NCBI GenBank assembly: GCA_002415855.1
Contig: DIAS01000042.1
Coordinates: forward strand, 11,730-50,228
DNA: 38,499 nucleotides
Source of the DNA: Bacteroidales bacterium UBA5072
GTDB lineage: Bacteria; Bacteroidota; Bacteroidia; Bacteroidales; UBA10428
Direction: 5' to 3'
Positions 17,376 to 26,361 of this stretch are shown piece after piece (positions within the stretch are counted from its first letter, which is position 1; every line of letters starts with the position of its first letter). The translations under genes were made by a program, and so were the position numbers. The notes beneath the pieces are model-generated. The model was not told the DNA's origin and made no database searches. It was given only the letters and a program-made list of their open reading frames with translations.

Positions 17376-17492
17376 TTATACCACTTTCTTTTCTTTTTTC
17401 TCATAGGCGTTCAGCGCAAAGCGGACAGCGTACCAGCAAAGCAGGATTACAACCGGCCAGCTTATCAGCATCAGGATGGAAGAAACATACAT
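17376..17492 (-). CDS. 38-residue single-TM protein, candidate CydX-like subunit of cytochrome bd
   Basis: This short frame runs from the ATG at 17492 to the TAA at 17376. The product begins MYVSSILMLISWPVVILLCW, continues YAVRFALNAY and ends in the lysine-rich EKKEKKVV. It is one transmembrane helix with a short basic cytosolic tail, the same size and topology as CydX/CbdX (about 35-50 residues). It starts 15 bases after the cydB stop on the same strand, the standard position for cydX. The sequence does not obviously match the E. coli CydX pattern, so function rests on size, topology and place. Confidence 0.68.
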   Translation of the reverse strand: MYVSSILMLISWPVVILLCWYAVRFALNAYEKKEKKVV

Positions 17493-17507
17493 GGAAAAGT
17501 TATTAAG

Positions 17508-18665
17508 TTAATAAATGTGTGATTCTGACCGGATTTCGTCAGCACTGATCTTCTCCCGGTTGATAGCCCGCCACGCGAAAAAGATGTAAGCAACTACAAA
17601 CGGGACCAGAAGTGACACATAGCTCATGGCCACGAGCGTGTATTTACTGGAGGAACTGTTGGCAATGGTAAGCGAGCTCTGCAAATCATGGGTAGATGGG
17701 TAATAGGCAGTATGGTTGTATCCTGCAAGAGAAAACAGGCTGAATACCACCAGAATTGTTCCGGTTCCCGAAAACCAGATGCCTTTTGAATATCCCTTTA
17801 TCAGCAGGCTTTTTATGATCCCGAACAATACCATCAGTGTTCCTGCCAGAAACATGGCGGCAACCAGTGGCATGGCAACCAGGTTGTGCATATATTTGTA
17901 TTTTTCATAGTAAACCGCACCCGACAGGGGATCAACGGCAAATCCTTTACTGATAAACAATAGCACAGTAAACGTGATAAAGACCAGTACGAATGGCACC
18001 GCATTCCGAAGCAGTGACTTACGTGCTCTTTCCTGAATGTTGTCATGCCGGATATTATTCATAAAATAGAGGATGGCCAGGGTACGCGCCAGGAAGAAAA
18101 CGGTAAGACCCAGCAGCAGGTTCTGTATGTTGAGGGCAGCTTCAAGTCCCCTGAAAGGCGTCTCCCACCTTGAAATGGCAGGATCACTCACATTTGTAAT
18201 GTTGTTAAAGTTGATGCTGAAAGCCGATCCTGAGAAGAATGTGGCTACGGCAGTTCCCAGCAGTATGGTGCCGAGGGCGCCGTTGATGAATAGAAACACT
18301 TCATAGGTTCGCGGACCAAAGACATTGGCAGGTTTCGAACGGTATTCGTATGCAACGGCCTGTATGACAAAGCAGAACAGGATGGCCATCCATACCCAGT
18401 AGGCACCACCGAAGCTGGTGGAATAAAACAGCGGAAACGACGCAAAGAAAGCTCCGCCAAAGGTCACGAGGGTGGTGAAGGTAAATTCCCATTTCCGGCC
18501 CAGCGAGTTGACCAGTATGGTTCGTTCAGTCTCATCCTTACCCAGGGTATAGATGAGGGTTTGTCCGCCCTGCACGAATAGCAAAAAGACCAGCAGCGAA
18601 CCCAGTAATGAGATTATTGCCCACCAGTATTGTTGTAATGCCAGATGTGATAATGATTCGAACAT
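17508..18665 (-). CDS. cydB: Cytochrome bd ubiquinol oxidase subunit II
   Basis: This is a 385-residue protein with about nine transmembrane segments, and CydB-like throughout: WWAIISLLGSLLVFLLFVQGGQ at the N-terminus, then QAVAYEYRSKP and FINGALGTILLGTAVATFF. It is the structural partner of the haem-carrying CydA in the bd-type oxidase, which reduces O2 to water with quinol electrons without pumping protons. It starts 12 bases after the cydA stop and has a strong Shine-Dalgarno sequence. Confidence 0.93.
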   Translation of the reverse strand: MFESLSHLALQQYWWAIISLLGSLLVFLLFVQGGQTLIYTLGKDETERTILVNSLGRKWEFTFTTLVTFGGAFFASFPLFYSTSFGGAYWVWMAILFCFVIQAVAYEYRSKPANVFGPRTYEVFLFINGALGTILLGTAVATFFSGSAFSINFNNITNVSDPAISRWETPFRGLEAALNIQNLLLGLTVFFLARTLAILYFMNNIRHDNIQERARKSLLRNAVPFVLVFITFTVLLFISKGFAVDPLSGAVYYEKYKYMHNLVAMPLVAAMFLAGTLMVLFGIIKSLLIKGYSKGIWFSGTGTILVVFSLFSLAGYNHTAYYPSTHDLQSSLTIANSSSSKYTLVAMSYVSLLVPFVVAYIFFAWRAINREKISADEIRSESHIY

Positions 18666-18671
18666 GGCGCA

Positions 18672-18679
18672 TCCTCCTT
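18672..18679 (-). promoter_or_regulatory. Strong Shine-Dalgarno of cydB
   Basis: The minus strand reads AAGGAGGA six bases before the cydB ATG, overlapping the cydA TAA codon. Bacteroidota genes mostly lack such sites, and none of comparable strength was noticed at the other starts in this window, so it is unusual here. Confidence 0.65.
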
Positions 18680-20231
18680 ATTTAGGTCCGATTTTGATTT
18701 GTTTAAACATTATGCTCAGTTCGGCAATCAGCAGGGCAGTAAACAAAACTGCAAACAAAAAGAAAGTCATCTGAACTGAGGAAGCATTGATGTGCGATAC
18801 TGCAGCCACGGCAGGCAGCAGGTCCTGTATTACCCAGGGTTGTCGTCCTGTTTCAGCAAGCACCCATCCCGACTGTGAAGCCAGGTAGGCTAAGGGAATG
18901 GTGAATATGGATAATCTTAACAGGAACTTTTTATCCTGTAACGTATTTTTAAAAAGGTAGAACAAAACCAATGCGAGCAGGATCACAAAGTAAAATCCCA
19001 GGAACACCATGATATGAAAACTGTAGAAAGCCATGGGCACATTTGGTATAACGCTTTCCGGATCATTCAGGAAGCCGTATCCAAAGTACCTGAAGTAATT
19101 ATCCTTGAATTCTGCACTGTTAAACCTTTCCTGAAGCTGGTTATATGTTGCGGTATCACCATCGTCCCTGGCTGTTTTTAACCTGGCGAGAGATTCACGG
19201 GCAAACTTTCCACGGTCGATCTTTTCAGCAACGGCTATCAGGCCCTGTCCGGGATTTCCATCGGTGAGATCATTGATGCCCGGGACAAATGCCTGGAAAT
19301 CGCCAAAAGCCATATAGGACAGAATGTTTGGAAACTCAATCTTCACAAGGAATTCCTTAATATCCCTGGAACCGGTGTCTTCTTTTGCATCGGCCATAAC
19401 GCCAAAGGCAACAAGTCCGGCACCGGCTTTGCCGTCGTAAAGTCCCTCAAAAGCTGCAAATTTCATGGGTTGTGCTTCCGCTACCTGTCTGGCTGAACCG
19501 TCACCTGTATAAATGAGCATCAGCGACGAAACCAGTCCGAAGACTGCAGCAACCAGTATGCTTCGCTTTGCAAGAAGCGTTTCCCTGTTCTTGAGGAGGT
19601 ACCATGAACTAATACCGATCACAAACAGGGCAGCCAGCACATACCCGGAGGTAATGGTATGGAGGAATTTTGTCACAGCCACCGGAGAAAGGAAGACTTC
19701 CCAAAAATTCAGCATTTCATTGCGTGCCGTGTCGGGATTGAAATGCATGCCTACCGGTTTCTGCATCCATGCATTGGCAACCAGTATCCACAAAGCAGAA
19801 AGATTTGAGCCAAAAGCTACCAGCCAGGTGGAAATCAGGTGGAACTTTTTGCTGATCTTATTCCAACCGAAAAACATGACCGCGATAAAGGTGGATTCGA
19901 GGAAAAAGGCCATAATTCCTTCAATGGCCAGTGGTGCTCCGAAGATATCACCTACAAACCACGAATAATTTGACCAGTTGGTACCGAACTCAAATTCAAG
20001 AATGATTCCGGTAGCTACACCAATCGCGAAATTGATGCCAAAAAGGGTCATCCAGAATTTCGTGATCCTTTTCCATTCCTCAAGACCTGTTCGGACATAA
20101 AGGGTTTCAAAAATGGCAACAATAAAAGACAATCCCAGGGTCAGCGGAACAAAAATCCAATGATAGATTGCGGTGAGTGCAAATTGTCCACGCGACCAGT
20201 TAACCAGTGACAGATCAATGTTTTCAAACAT
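18678..20231 (-). CDS. cydA: Cytochrome bd ubiquinol oxidase subunit I
   Basis: This is a 517-residue protein. The N-terminus (NWSRGQFALTAIYHWIFVPL) carries the haem-ligand His near 23. FLHTITSGYV holds the second ligand His, and YSFHIMVFLGFYF the Met ligand region. LAETGRQPWVIQDLLPA is the conserved GRQPW block. The Q-loop lies at roughly 240-340, and there is no long C-terminal insertion as in E. coli. The protein oxidises quinol at the periplasmic side and carries haems b558, b595 and d. It starts 2 bases after the DUF4492 stop. A high-affinity oxidase fits a microaerobic or oxygen-tolerant anaerobic life. Confidence 0.95.
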   Translation of the reverse strand: MFENIDLSLVNWSRGQFALTAIYHWIFVPLTLGLSFIVAIFETLYVRTGLEEWKRITKFWMTLFGINFAIGVATGIILEFEFGTNWSNYSWFVGDIFGAPLAIEGIMAFFLESTFIAVMFFGWNKISKKFHLISTWLVAFGSNLSALWILVANAWMQKPVGMHFNPDTARNEMLNFWEVFLSPVAVTKFLHTITSGYVLAALFVIGISSWYLLKNRETLLAKRSILVAAVFGLVSSLMLIYTGDGSARQVAEAQPMKFAAFEGLYDGKAGAGLVAFGVMADAKEDTGSRDIKEFLVKIEFPNILSYMAFGDFQAFVPGINDLTDGNPGQGLIAVAEKIDRGKFARESLARLKTARDDGDTATYNQLQERFNSAEFKDNYFRYFGYGFLNDPESVIPNVPMAFYSFHIMVFLGFYFVILLALVLFYLFKNTLQDKKFLLRLSIFTIPLAYLASQSGWVLAETGRQPWVIQDLLPAVAAVSHINASSVQMTFFLFAVLFTALLIAELSIMFKQIKIGPK

Positions 20232-20233
20232 AA

Positions 20234-20452
20234 TTATCGGGGTTTTGCTAACTGCTTAATTACATAATCTCCCCGATCCTTATCACTGCTGAAATTCCTT
20301 TTCAGGAGGTCAGGGAAAAAAAAGATCTTAAGAATAAAAAACATGATGAAAAGCTTGATCAGGATAATAATCCATAGCTTTTTCCCAACCGTCATGCTGC
20401 GGAAGCCATCGTAGTAAAAATAAAACACCTTTTGGAATATGTTTCTTTCCAT
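20234..20452 (-). CDS. DUF4492 small membrane protein
   Basis: This is a 72-residue protein. FYFYYDGFRSMTVGKKLW leads to one hydrophobic helix (IIILIKLFIMFFILKIFFF) and a charged tail. This pattern is DUF4492, a Bacteroidota and Campylobacterota family found just before cydA. It probably helps assemble or stabilise the bd oxidase; the function is not established. It is the first gene of the cyd operon, and its promoter must lie within 20453-20637, shared with the divergent small-peptide gene. Confidence 0.8.
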   Translation of the reverse strand: MERNIFQKVFYFYYDGFRSMTVGKKLWIIILIKLFIMFFILKIFFFPDLLKRNFSSDKDRGDYVIKQLAKPR

Positions 20453-20637
20453 CTCAGACAGCTATTGCCTTACGTAAAGATATAAATTCCTTCAAAAAGT
20501 AATGCGATCAGGCAATAAAATCAGCGCACTCCGGTGAACAATAAAGAATCTTTAACAATTGATTAACTTTAACTTAACATAATTGTTATACTTTCGTATT
20601 TTCTGTACTATTGAATAACCTATCAAAATAAGTGAAA

Positions 20638-20922
20638 ATGAATATAAAAAAATTCTTAGCATTTGCTGCAGCGATCGTATTTTTGGGAGTATTATCACTT
20701 TCCATACTGGCGTTTACAAACAGTGGTTCGGGGAATCACACAAACGGAGTAGTCAAAGCAACCCAGTTTGAGCAACATAACGGCACCGCCTGTGACACAA
20801 CCAAGGCTAAATCATGCTGCGAAAAAGCCGGGCAAGGTACTTCCGCTGATTGCAAACATGCAGACCAGGGTGGTGAGGCAGCTTGTCCAAATCACAGTGA
20901 CAAAACAACAGATAAACAATAA
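20638..20922 (+). CDS. Small exported Cys/His-rich peptide
   Basis: The ATG at 20638 gives 94 residues (a GTG at 20632 is an alternative). MNIKKFLAFAAAIVFLGVLS begins a signal peptide or anchor helix ending near residue 27. The mature part is short, polar and low in hydrophobics, with five Cys (ACD, SCCE, DCKH, ACPNH) and four His. It resembles no family I can name. Spaced Cys and His suggest metal or thiol chemistry in the periplasm. It has its own terminator downstream and is divergent from the cyd operon. Codon use looks normal and it is probably a real gene. Confidence 0.65.
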   Translation: MNIKKFLAFAAAIVFLGVLSLSILAFTNSGSGNHTNGVVKATQFEQHNGTACDTTKAKSCCEKAGQGTSADCKHADQGGEAACPNHSDKTTDKQ

Positions 20923-20952
20923 GACCCTATCAGTCATTCATAGCGTCGGGAA

Positions 20953-20985
20953 GGGACAGGGCCAATTGCCTTGTCTCTTTTTTTT
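20953..20985 (+). terminator. Rho-independent terminator after the Cys/His-rich peptide gene
   Basis: GGGACAGGGC (20953-20962) and GCCTTGTCTC (20968-20977) form a 10-bp stem with two G-U pairs and a CAATT loop. Eight T residues follow directly (20978-20985). It lies 30 bases past the stop codon and before the flavodiiron ATG, so the two genes are separate transcripts or linked only by read-through. Confidence 0.85.
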
Positions 20986-21036
20986 GCCGATAATCGATCA
21001 AATAGTAATAATTTTGGAGAAAAACTGGAAGAAATC

Positions 21037-22263
21037 ATGTCAGATAACAAGGTGCTGAAAATAACCGATTCAGTCAGCTGGGTCGGAGTGCTTGACAAGG
21101 ATATTGTCACCTTCGATGTAGTCATGGAAACGAAAGAAGGATCAACCTACAATTCCTATTTCATCAATGCTGACAAGAAAGTAATTATAGATACAGTAAA
21201 GGCAGGCTTCCGGGAAACTTATCTGGACAAGATCAGGCAGGTGACAGATCCTTCTGCGATTGATTATATAGTAGTTACCCACACCGAGCCTGATCATTCG
21301 GGTTGTATCAAGTCCCTTCTGGAAATTGCGCCAAAGGCAATTGTGTATGGCAGCCGGCAGGCAATTGGCTATTTGCAGGACATGGTTTGCAGGCCTTTTG
21401 AGTTTGTATATGTTAAAGACGGAGATATACTTGACCTGGGAAACAAAACCCTGAGGTTTATTTCGGCACCCAATCTCCACTGGCCCGATACTATTTTTGC
21501 CTACCTGGCTGAAGATCAGCTCTTGTTTACCTGTGATTCATTCGGAGCACATTTTTGTCGCCCTGCTATGTTTGATGACCTGGTAGAAGACTTCCAGGAT
21601 GCATTCAGGCATTACTTTGATGTTATCCTGAAGCCTTTCAGTAACTTCATGGTTAAGGCTATAGAAAAGATAAAACCCTTGGAGATTAAGGCGGTATGTC
21701 CGGGTCACGGACCGATTCTGCGAACCACCTGGAAAGAAAAGATCGGTCTTACGGAGAAGTATGCAGAGCGATATATTGCTGATTCACTCTGCCTGGATAA
21801 CAGCATCCTGATAACCTATGTTTCGGCTTACGGCTATACCAAACAGATGGCTGAAGCCATAGCAGACGGGATACGTGAAATTGTGGATTACAAGATCAAT
21901 ATTATTGATATTGAAAACATCCTCCTGGGTGAACTGGAGGAATACATCGTTCGCAGTAAGTCGCTCCTGGTCGGTTCACCTACGATTAACCAGAACACAT
22001 TGCTGCCGGTATACAAGCTGTTTGCTGTCATTAACCCGATACGCGACAGGGGGAAGAAAGCGGCGGCGTTTGGTTCATACGGCTGGAGCGGAGAGGCTGT
22101 CAGAATTATTGAGAATCAGCTTAAATCACTGAAGCTAAATGTAGTAATGGAAGGCATTTCCAGCAAGTTCTCGCCGGATGATCAGAAGCGCAATCATATG
22201 GTTGATTTCGGCAGGAGCTTTGCCCGGTACCTGTTGGAACCCGGATCAATATCCGGTGCATAG
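21037..22263 (+). CDS. Flavodiiron protein (FprA / A-type flavoprotein)
   Basis: The ATG at 21037 gives 408 residues. A longer frame beginning at the TTG at 20971 starts inside a terminator and is rejected. The N-terminal metallo-beta-lactamase-like domain has the diiron ligands VVTHTEPDHSGC (H-x-E-x-D-H), NLHWPDT, FTCDSFGAH and CPGHGPI, so the site is complete. The C-terminal flavodoxin domain begins ILITYVSAYGYTKQMAEAIA and has a GSYGWSGEAV FMN loop. There is no fused rubredoxin domain. Such enzymes reduce O2 to water or NO to N2O in anaerobes. It is next to the bd oxidase, which suggests joint O2 removal. Confidence 0.92.
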   Translation: MSDNKVLKITDSVSWVGVLDKDIVTFDVVMETKEGSTYNSYFINADKKVIIDTVKAGFRETYLDKIRQVTDPSAIDYIVVTHTEPDHSGCIKSLLEIAPKAIVYGSRQAIGYLQDMVCRPFEFVYVKDGDILDLGNKTLRFISAPNLHWPDTIFAYLAEDQLLFTCDSFGAHFCRPAMFDDLVEDFQDAFRHYFDVILKPFSNFMVKAIEKIKPLEIKAVCPGHGPILRTTWKEKIGLTEKYAERYIADSLCLDNSILITYVSAYGYTKQMAEAIADGIREIVDYKINIIDIENILLGELEEYIVRSKSLLVGSPTINQNTLLPVYKLFAVINPIRDRGKKAAAFGSYGWSGEAVRIIENQLKSLKLNVVMEGISSKFSPDDQKRNHMVDFGRSFARYLLEPGSISGA

Positions 22264-22266
22264 CGG

Positions 22267-25200
22267 TTATCTGGAAACAGTCAGCTTGACAGTGCCCAGC
22301 ATCCTGCCGGCACTCACCAGTCTCAGTAAATAAATACCCTCGGGCAAGCCTTCAACCGGCACGTTTGTATTTAACGTCCCTGAGGGAATGTGCCTTTTGA
22401 ATGCAAGGCTCCCGGTGTTGTCATACAATTCCAATGTGATGTCCTTCTCGATTTCCTTGTTGAACAAAACAGTGGTTGAGTTGTCGGCCGGATTGGGATA
22501 TACCATAAAGGTTCCCTGGTCCGGTGATCCGGTCATGTCATCGGCTGTCGCTGAAATAAGGCCAATGGTGTCCATGGCTGCCTGATATACCTCGCCGGAA
22601 TTTTCATCCTGTAGAAAAGCGACCACCCTTAACTGGGATATATCATAAATGTTCTGGAGTTGCCAGGAATTCTGAAAAACCTGTGATTCACCCGCAGCCC
22701 AGCCGTGGTAAACGGTTGTTCCGGCGGCATCCGGAAGCATGGCCTTCACAACACTTTCAAAAGTAGTCTCACCATTTCCTCCGTCAACACCGGAAATGAC
22801 CGCTTCTATTACTGCAACATGAACGCTAAGATCAGATGCGGGAAGTGGTTTTTGTGCGGTCACCTGTGTTTCCACCTGCAGCATATTACCCCAGATCTTT
22901 GAATTCAGGTTGATCCCGAAATCACTATCCCAAAGTGATTCAATAATTGCTATATTCGGATCAAGGGGTTTGTCCCTATAGTCGAACCTGTTCAGGCTTC
23001 TGACCCCGCCGCTCAGGATAGTGAGGGGCACACCTGAAAGCCCGTAATAAAATACCCTTGCTCCCGGAATCGAAGGATTCTGCGCATTAAATACATCAGC
23101 GCCAGGGAAGGAAGTATGGTACTGCAGATCAATGAAATTCATGGAATGTTCATTTACGAGCGAATTGATCAGGGCATCAGCCGTGACACAATCATTATCC
23201 GAAGCATTGGTGAAATGTTCCAGCAAGGCGGTACGGTTTCGTTTTACGATCCAGAAATCATCAAAGGCAATGCCGTTGTTACCCTGCGCATTAAAATCAG
23301 ATCCGTACGCGATCCTCAGTTGTACATCGGTCTTACCGGTCAGGAAGTCAAGGGCATGGCGGCATTCCACCCAATCCGCATCATTGCTCACGGAATTGTT
23401 ATTGGACCATCCGACGCTTTTACCGCCCGGATTTCCGAGGATGGAATAACTGTTGTACCAGAATACACCGTCACCTATCTCGCCAACATTTGTCCATGTT
23501 TTTCCGTTATCAATTGTCGCCTGGACATTGGCACCGTCTCTGTTGGCATTGAAAAGCCGCCAGATCCTCATCTTCAGCATGGGCTTTTCAGATCCAGTGA
23601 AATCAAAGCAGGGACTTTTGACCCATGATTGTTCCCGGAGCGCCGGGCTGTGCGTAATGTTTGTATACCAGCATTTTTCACCTGAAAAAGCACCCGAGAA
23701 ACCTGTTGAAGGATCTCCGAATTGCCAGCTGTTGTTCGTTAAATTATCTTCCGTTCCACTGCGCCATTCAATCGGGCTGTCTTCAAAATCCTCATAATAG
23801 GTTGTATCGCCGAGCCTGATGGTGGGTCTCAATCCCAAAACCTTGCTTACCGTAGCAGTACAGCCATAGGAGTTTTCCAACCGCAGTTCAATCATGTAAT
23901 TACCCTTTTGGGGGAATGTATGGGTGATATCACGAGTGGTATAATTATCAAATCCACCTGTCTTTTGAACCTTCCAGTAGAAACTGGTATCGGTGAGGTT
24001 TCCATACGGTGAGAATGAAATGTTAGTCATGCTAATGGATTCCCCGGCATGAAAGCATTCGCTTTCCCAGGCAAAGTCAGCGATGGGGGGATTACCCACA
24101 TCAAATACGCTTTGACTTGAAAGTGTTGTCCCATCATAGTATGTGTAAGTGAGGGTATACGATCCAATACCAAGCAGGGAAGGATAAATTGTGGCGGTGT
24201 TGTTGTGATGGTCAACCAGGCCTGTCCCTCCGCTGATTGAGAAACTGCCGGTTGCCCCAGCCATATTCACGCCTGTAACTGTAAAAGAAGGATCATTTTG
24301 GCAATATTTTGTCCGGCCGTGTTCGAAATCAATTATGGCATCTGCTTCAAGAACACGGACGACGGCTGTATCAGAACCAAAGCAGGAACTGCTTGATTCC
24401 TGGTAGGTATAAACAATATTGTATGTTCCAACCGGTGGCAGGGAGGGTACAAAATACCATCGGGAATCATAGGGAATGACTCCCTCCCCAGAATAAGTAC
24501 CGCCTGGAGGCGTACCCGTAAGCAGCACCCATTCCGGAGACTGCCTGTTGTATGCTCCCTGTTCAAGTCCCTGCAGATCAACCTCAGGAACAGGAATCAT
24601 ATCAATAACAGCACTGCCCGAAACTGTACCCTTACAATTCTTGTCATATACTTCATAAAGTGAGTATGTTCCGGATTGGTTAACCGGAAGGAGCCGGGGG
24701 CTTGTGTACACATTGCTTATTTCCACGGGGTTCCCGGAATTTCTCCTATAACTGAACCGCCAGGGAGCATTACCGGTGAGGGTAACCTGAAGGTCAGCTG
24801 AAACATTTTCACATATGGTCGTGCTTCCAGAAATTACAGCTGAAGGGCCGCTATAAACCCGTACTATTCCTGTACCGGAAGTGGTCCCCGTGCACAGGGC
24901 GTCTGCAACATTCGACAGCGTATAGGTTCCTCCCTGGGTTAAATGCAGTACATAATTGGGATCAGTAATGTTATTGATTACCCTTGGGTTGCCACCGTTT
25001 CGCATAAAAGTGATACTCCAGGGCGCAGTACCGGTGAGGGCTATCTGAAGGCTTGCGTTACCGCCGGTGCATATACTGTCGGTTCCTGAAATGGTGGCAG
25101 TAGGTGAGGGTATATAGGTAATCCTTGCATATCCTGATCCGGTGGTATCCCCGGTGCAGGTTGCATCGGAAACTGATTTTATGGTGTAAACGCCTTCCTC

Positions 25201-26292
25201 TTTCACGGCAAAGGTATAAGGGTCAGTGGTAATGCCTTTGTATTCCACATCATTGGCGTTATTCCTTAAAAGAATGAATTTCCAGGGAGACGTTCCCGTG
25301 AAATAAATAGTCAGCATGACAGATGCATCATCCCTGCATATGCTCGTACTGCCACTCAGTACCGCGCTTACCCGTTTTCTGACGTTAATGGTGCGGGTAA
25401 CCGCATTGCTTACAGCAGTTCCGTCGTTGACTGTAAAAGTAACAACATGGTTCCCTGAGCCCGGATTGGTGGTGTTTGTATTCTCATAACGGATGCTTCT
25501 GAGAGCCGTTCTGTAATTGCCGACCAGCGACGTACCGGTAAGCGTGAGCATTCCAGTGAGGGAATTCCATGACCCGGCTATTCCATTCTGGTTGGTAAAC
25601 CGCAGGAAGTCCTCGCCTGGCGTGTAACCGCCGGTGATCTGGACATTTGCAGAGGAAAGACTTGTATTGTCCGCATCCTGGATACCAATCGTTGCGGTAA
25701 TGATTACAGCGCCTGAATTGGGGCAATAGGCAAGAATGGCAGTCTCAATACCGGATAGTACGGGGGGTATATTGGTCGAATTTATCACAATGTTCCTGGT
25801 CAGCGTGTTGCTGTTGGCCTCTCCATCATTTACCGTAAAGGAAACAACGCGGGTCTTTGTATTGGGGTTGATTGTATTGGTGTTTTCATACTGGATACTT
25901 CGCAGCGCTTTCTGGTAATTGGCGACCGAGGACCTGCCGCTTAAGGTAAGAATACCTGTGGTTTTGTTCCAGACTCCGGCGATGCCGTTTTGATTGGTAA
26001 ACCTGAGAAAGTCCTCTGTTGAAGTATAATTGCTGGAAATCCGTATTGAAGCAGAACGGAGGTTGCTGTCATCAGCATCCGTGACAACTACAGAGTCGGT
26101 AATCGGAACCCTACCAATACCTCTTGTATATACCAGGTCAATAACCTCAATTTTATCCAGTTTTGGGGCTTCATTGGCTGCGTCAAAGCCTATCCCAAAG
26201 GCCTCCCGTGTTAAGGGCGTTGCATTGCAGTTGAGGGCGACACAACCAAGGATGAGCAAGGCAGCGGTATGAAAACGATCCATAATTGTCAT
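22267..26292 (-). CDS. Giant T9SS-secreted multidomain surface protein A
   Basis: From the ATG at 26292 the protein has about 1341 residues (others at 26325 and 26283); the start begins MTIMDRFHTAALLILGCVAL, a signal peptide. Domains in order: two ~130-residue repeats (each with FLRFTNQNGIAG, a LTLSG/LTLTG step and FTVNDG); three ~85-residue Ig/SprB-like repeats with CTG(D)TTSG-type ends; two further beta domains; a PKD-like domain (YGCTATVSKV); a MAM/jelly-roll-like domain (EDFEDSPIEWRSG, FDDFWIVKRN); an Omp28-like thioredoxin-fold domain; and a T9SS type A sorting domain from FMVYPNPADN, ending KLTVSR. It is probably an adhesin or matrix protein. The stop codon is 3 bases from the convergent flavodiiron stop. 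It is a paralogue of its upstream neighbour over most of its length. Confidence 0.87.
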   Translation of the reverse strand: MTIMDRFHTAALLILGCVALNCNATPLTREAFGIGFDAANEAPKLDKIEVIDLVYTRGIGRVPITDSVVVTDADDSNLRSASIRISSNYTSTEDFLRFTNQNGIAGVWNKTTGILTLSGRSSVANYQKALRSIQYENTNTINPNTKTRVVSFTVNDGEANSNTLTRNIVINSTNIPPVLSGIETAILAYCPNSGAVIITATIGIQDADNTSLSSANVQITGGYTPGEDFLRFTNQNGIAGSWNSLTGMLTLTGTSLVGNYRTALRSIRYENTNTTNPGSGNHVVTFTVNDGTAVSNAVTRTINVRKRVSAVLSGSTSICRDDASVMLTIYFTGTSPWKFILLRNNANDVEYKGITTDPYTFAVKEEGVYTIKSVSDATCTGDTTGSGYARITYIPSPTATISGTDSICTGGNASLQIALTGTAPWSITFMRNGGNPRVINNITDPNYVLHLTQGGTYTLSNVADALCTGTTSGTGIVRVYSGPSAVISGSTTICENVSADLQVTLTGNAPWRFSYRRNSGNPVEISNVYTSPRLLPVNQSGTYSLYEVYDKNCKGTVSGSAVIDMIPVPEVDLQGLEQGAYNRQSPEWVLLTGTPPGGTYSGEGVIPYDSRWYFVPSLPPVGTYNIVYTYQESSSSCFGSDTAVVRVLEADAIIDFEHGRTKYCQNDPSFTVTGVNMAGATGSFSISGGTGLVDHHNNTATIYPSLLGIGSYTLTYTYYDGTTLSSQSVFDVGNPPIADFAWESECFHAGESISMTNISFSPYGNLTDTSFYWKVQKTGGFDNYTTRDITHTFPQKGNYMIELRLENSYGCTATVSKVLGLRPTIRLGDTTYYEDFEDSPIEWRSGTEDNLTNNSWQFGDPSTGFSGAFSGEKCWYTNITHSPALREQSWVKSPCFDFTGSEKPMLKMRIWRLFNANRDGANVQATIDNGKTWTNVGEIGDGVFWYNSYSILGNPGGKSVGWSNNNSVSNDADWVECRHALDFLTGKTDVQLRIAYGSDFNAQGNNGIAFDDFWIVKRNRTALLEHFTNASDNDCVTADALINSLVNEHSMNFIDLQYHTSFPGADVFNAQNPSIPGARVFYYGLSGVPLTILSGGVRSLNRFDYRDKPLDPNIAIIESLWDSDFGINLNSKIWGNMLQVETQVTAQKPLPASDLSVHVAVIEAVISGVDGGNGETTFESVVKAMLPDAAGTTVYHGWAAGESQVFQNSWQLQNIYDISQLRVVAFLQDENSGEVYQAAMDTIGLISATADDMTGSPDQGTFMVYPNPADNSTTVLFNKEIEKDITLELYDNTGSLAFKRHIPSGTLNTNVPVEGLPEGIYLLRLVSAGRMLGTVKLTVSR

Positions 26293-26361
26293 TAACGCAG
26301 GGTTTTGGGTCAGTTGTAAAAACATCAGGCACCTGCTTATTCAACGGATGCCTGAATAAAA

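Noticed and set aside
20971..21036. Upstream extension of the flavodiiron ORF
   Set aside because: It begins with a TTG inside the terminator hairpin and adds 22 residues not seen in the family; the ATG at 21037 fits.
23116..23628. 170-aa plus-strand ORF inside giant protein A
   Set aside because: Shadow frame of the conserved jelly-roll/Omp28 coding region; a similar shadow appears at 27448-27669 in the paralogue.
26326..26361. Terminator between the two giant T9SS genes
   Set aside because: TTATTCA/TGAATAA and CAGGCA/TGCCTG inverted repeats overlap and compete; stems are short and lack a T-tract, so I do not call a terminator.
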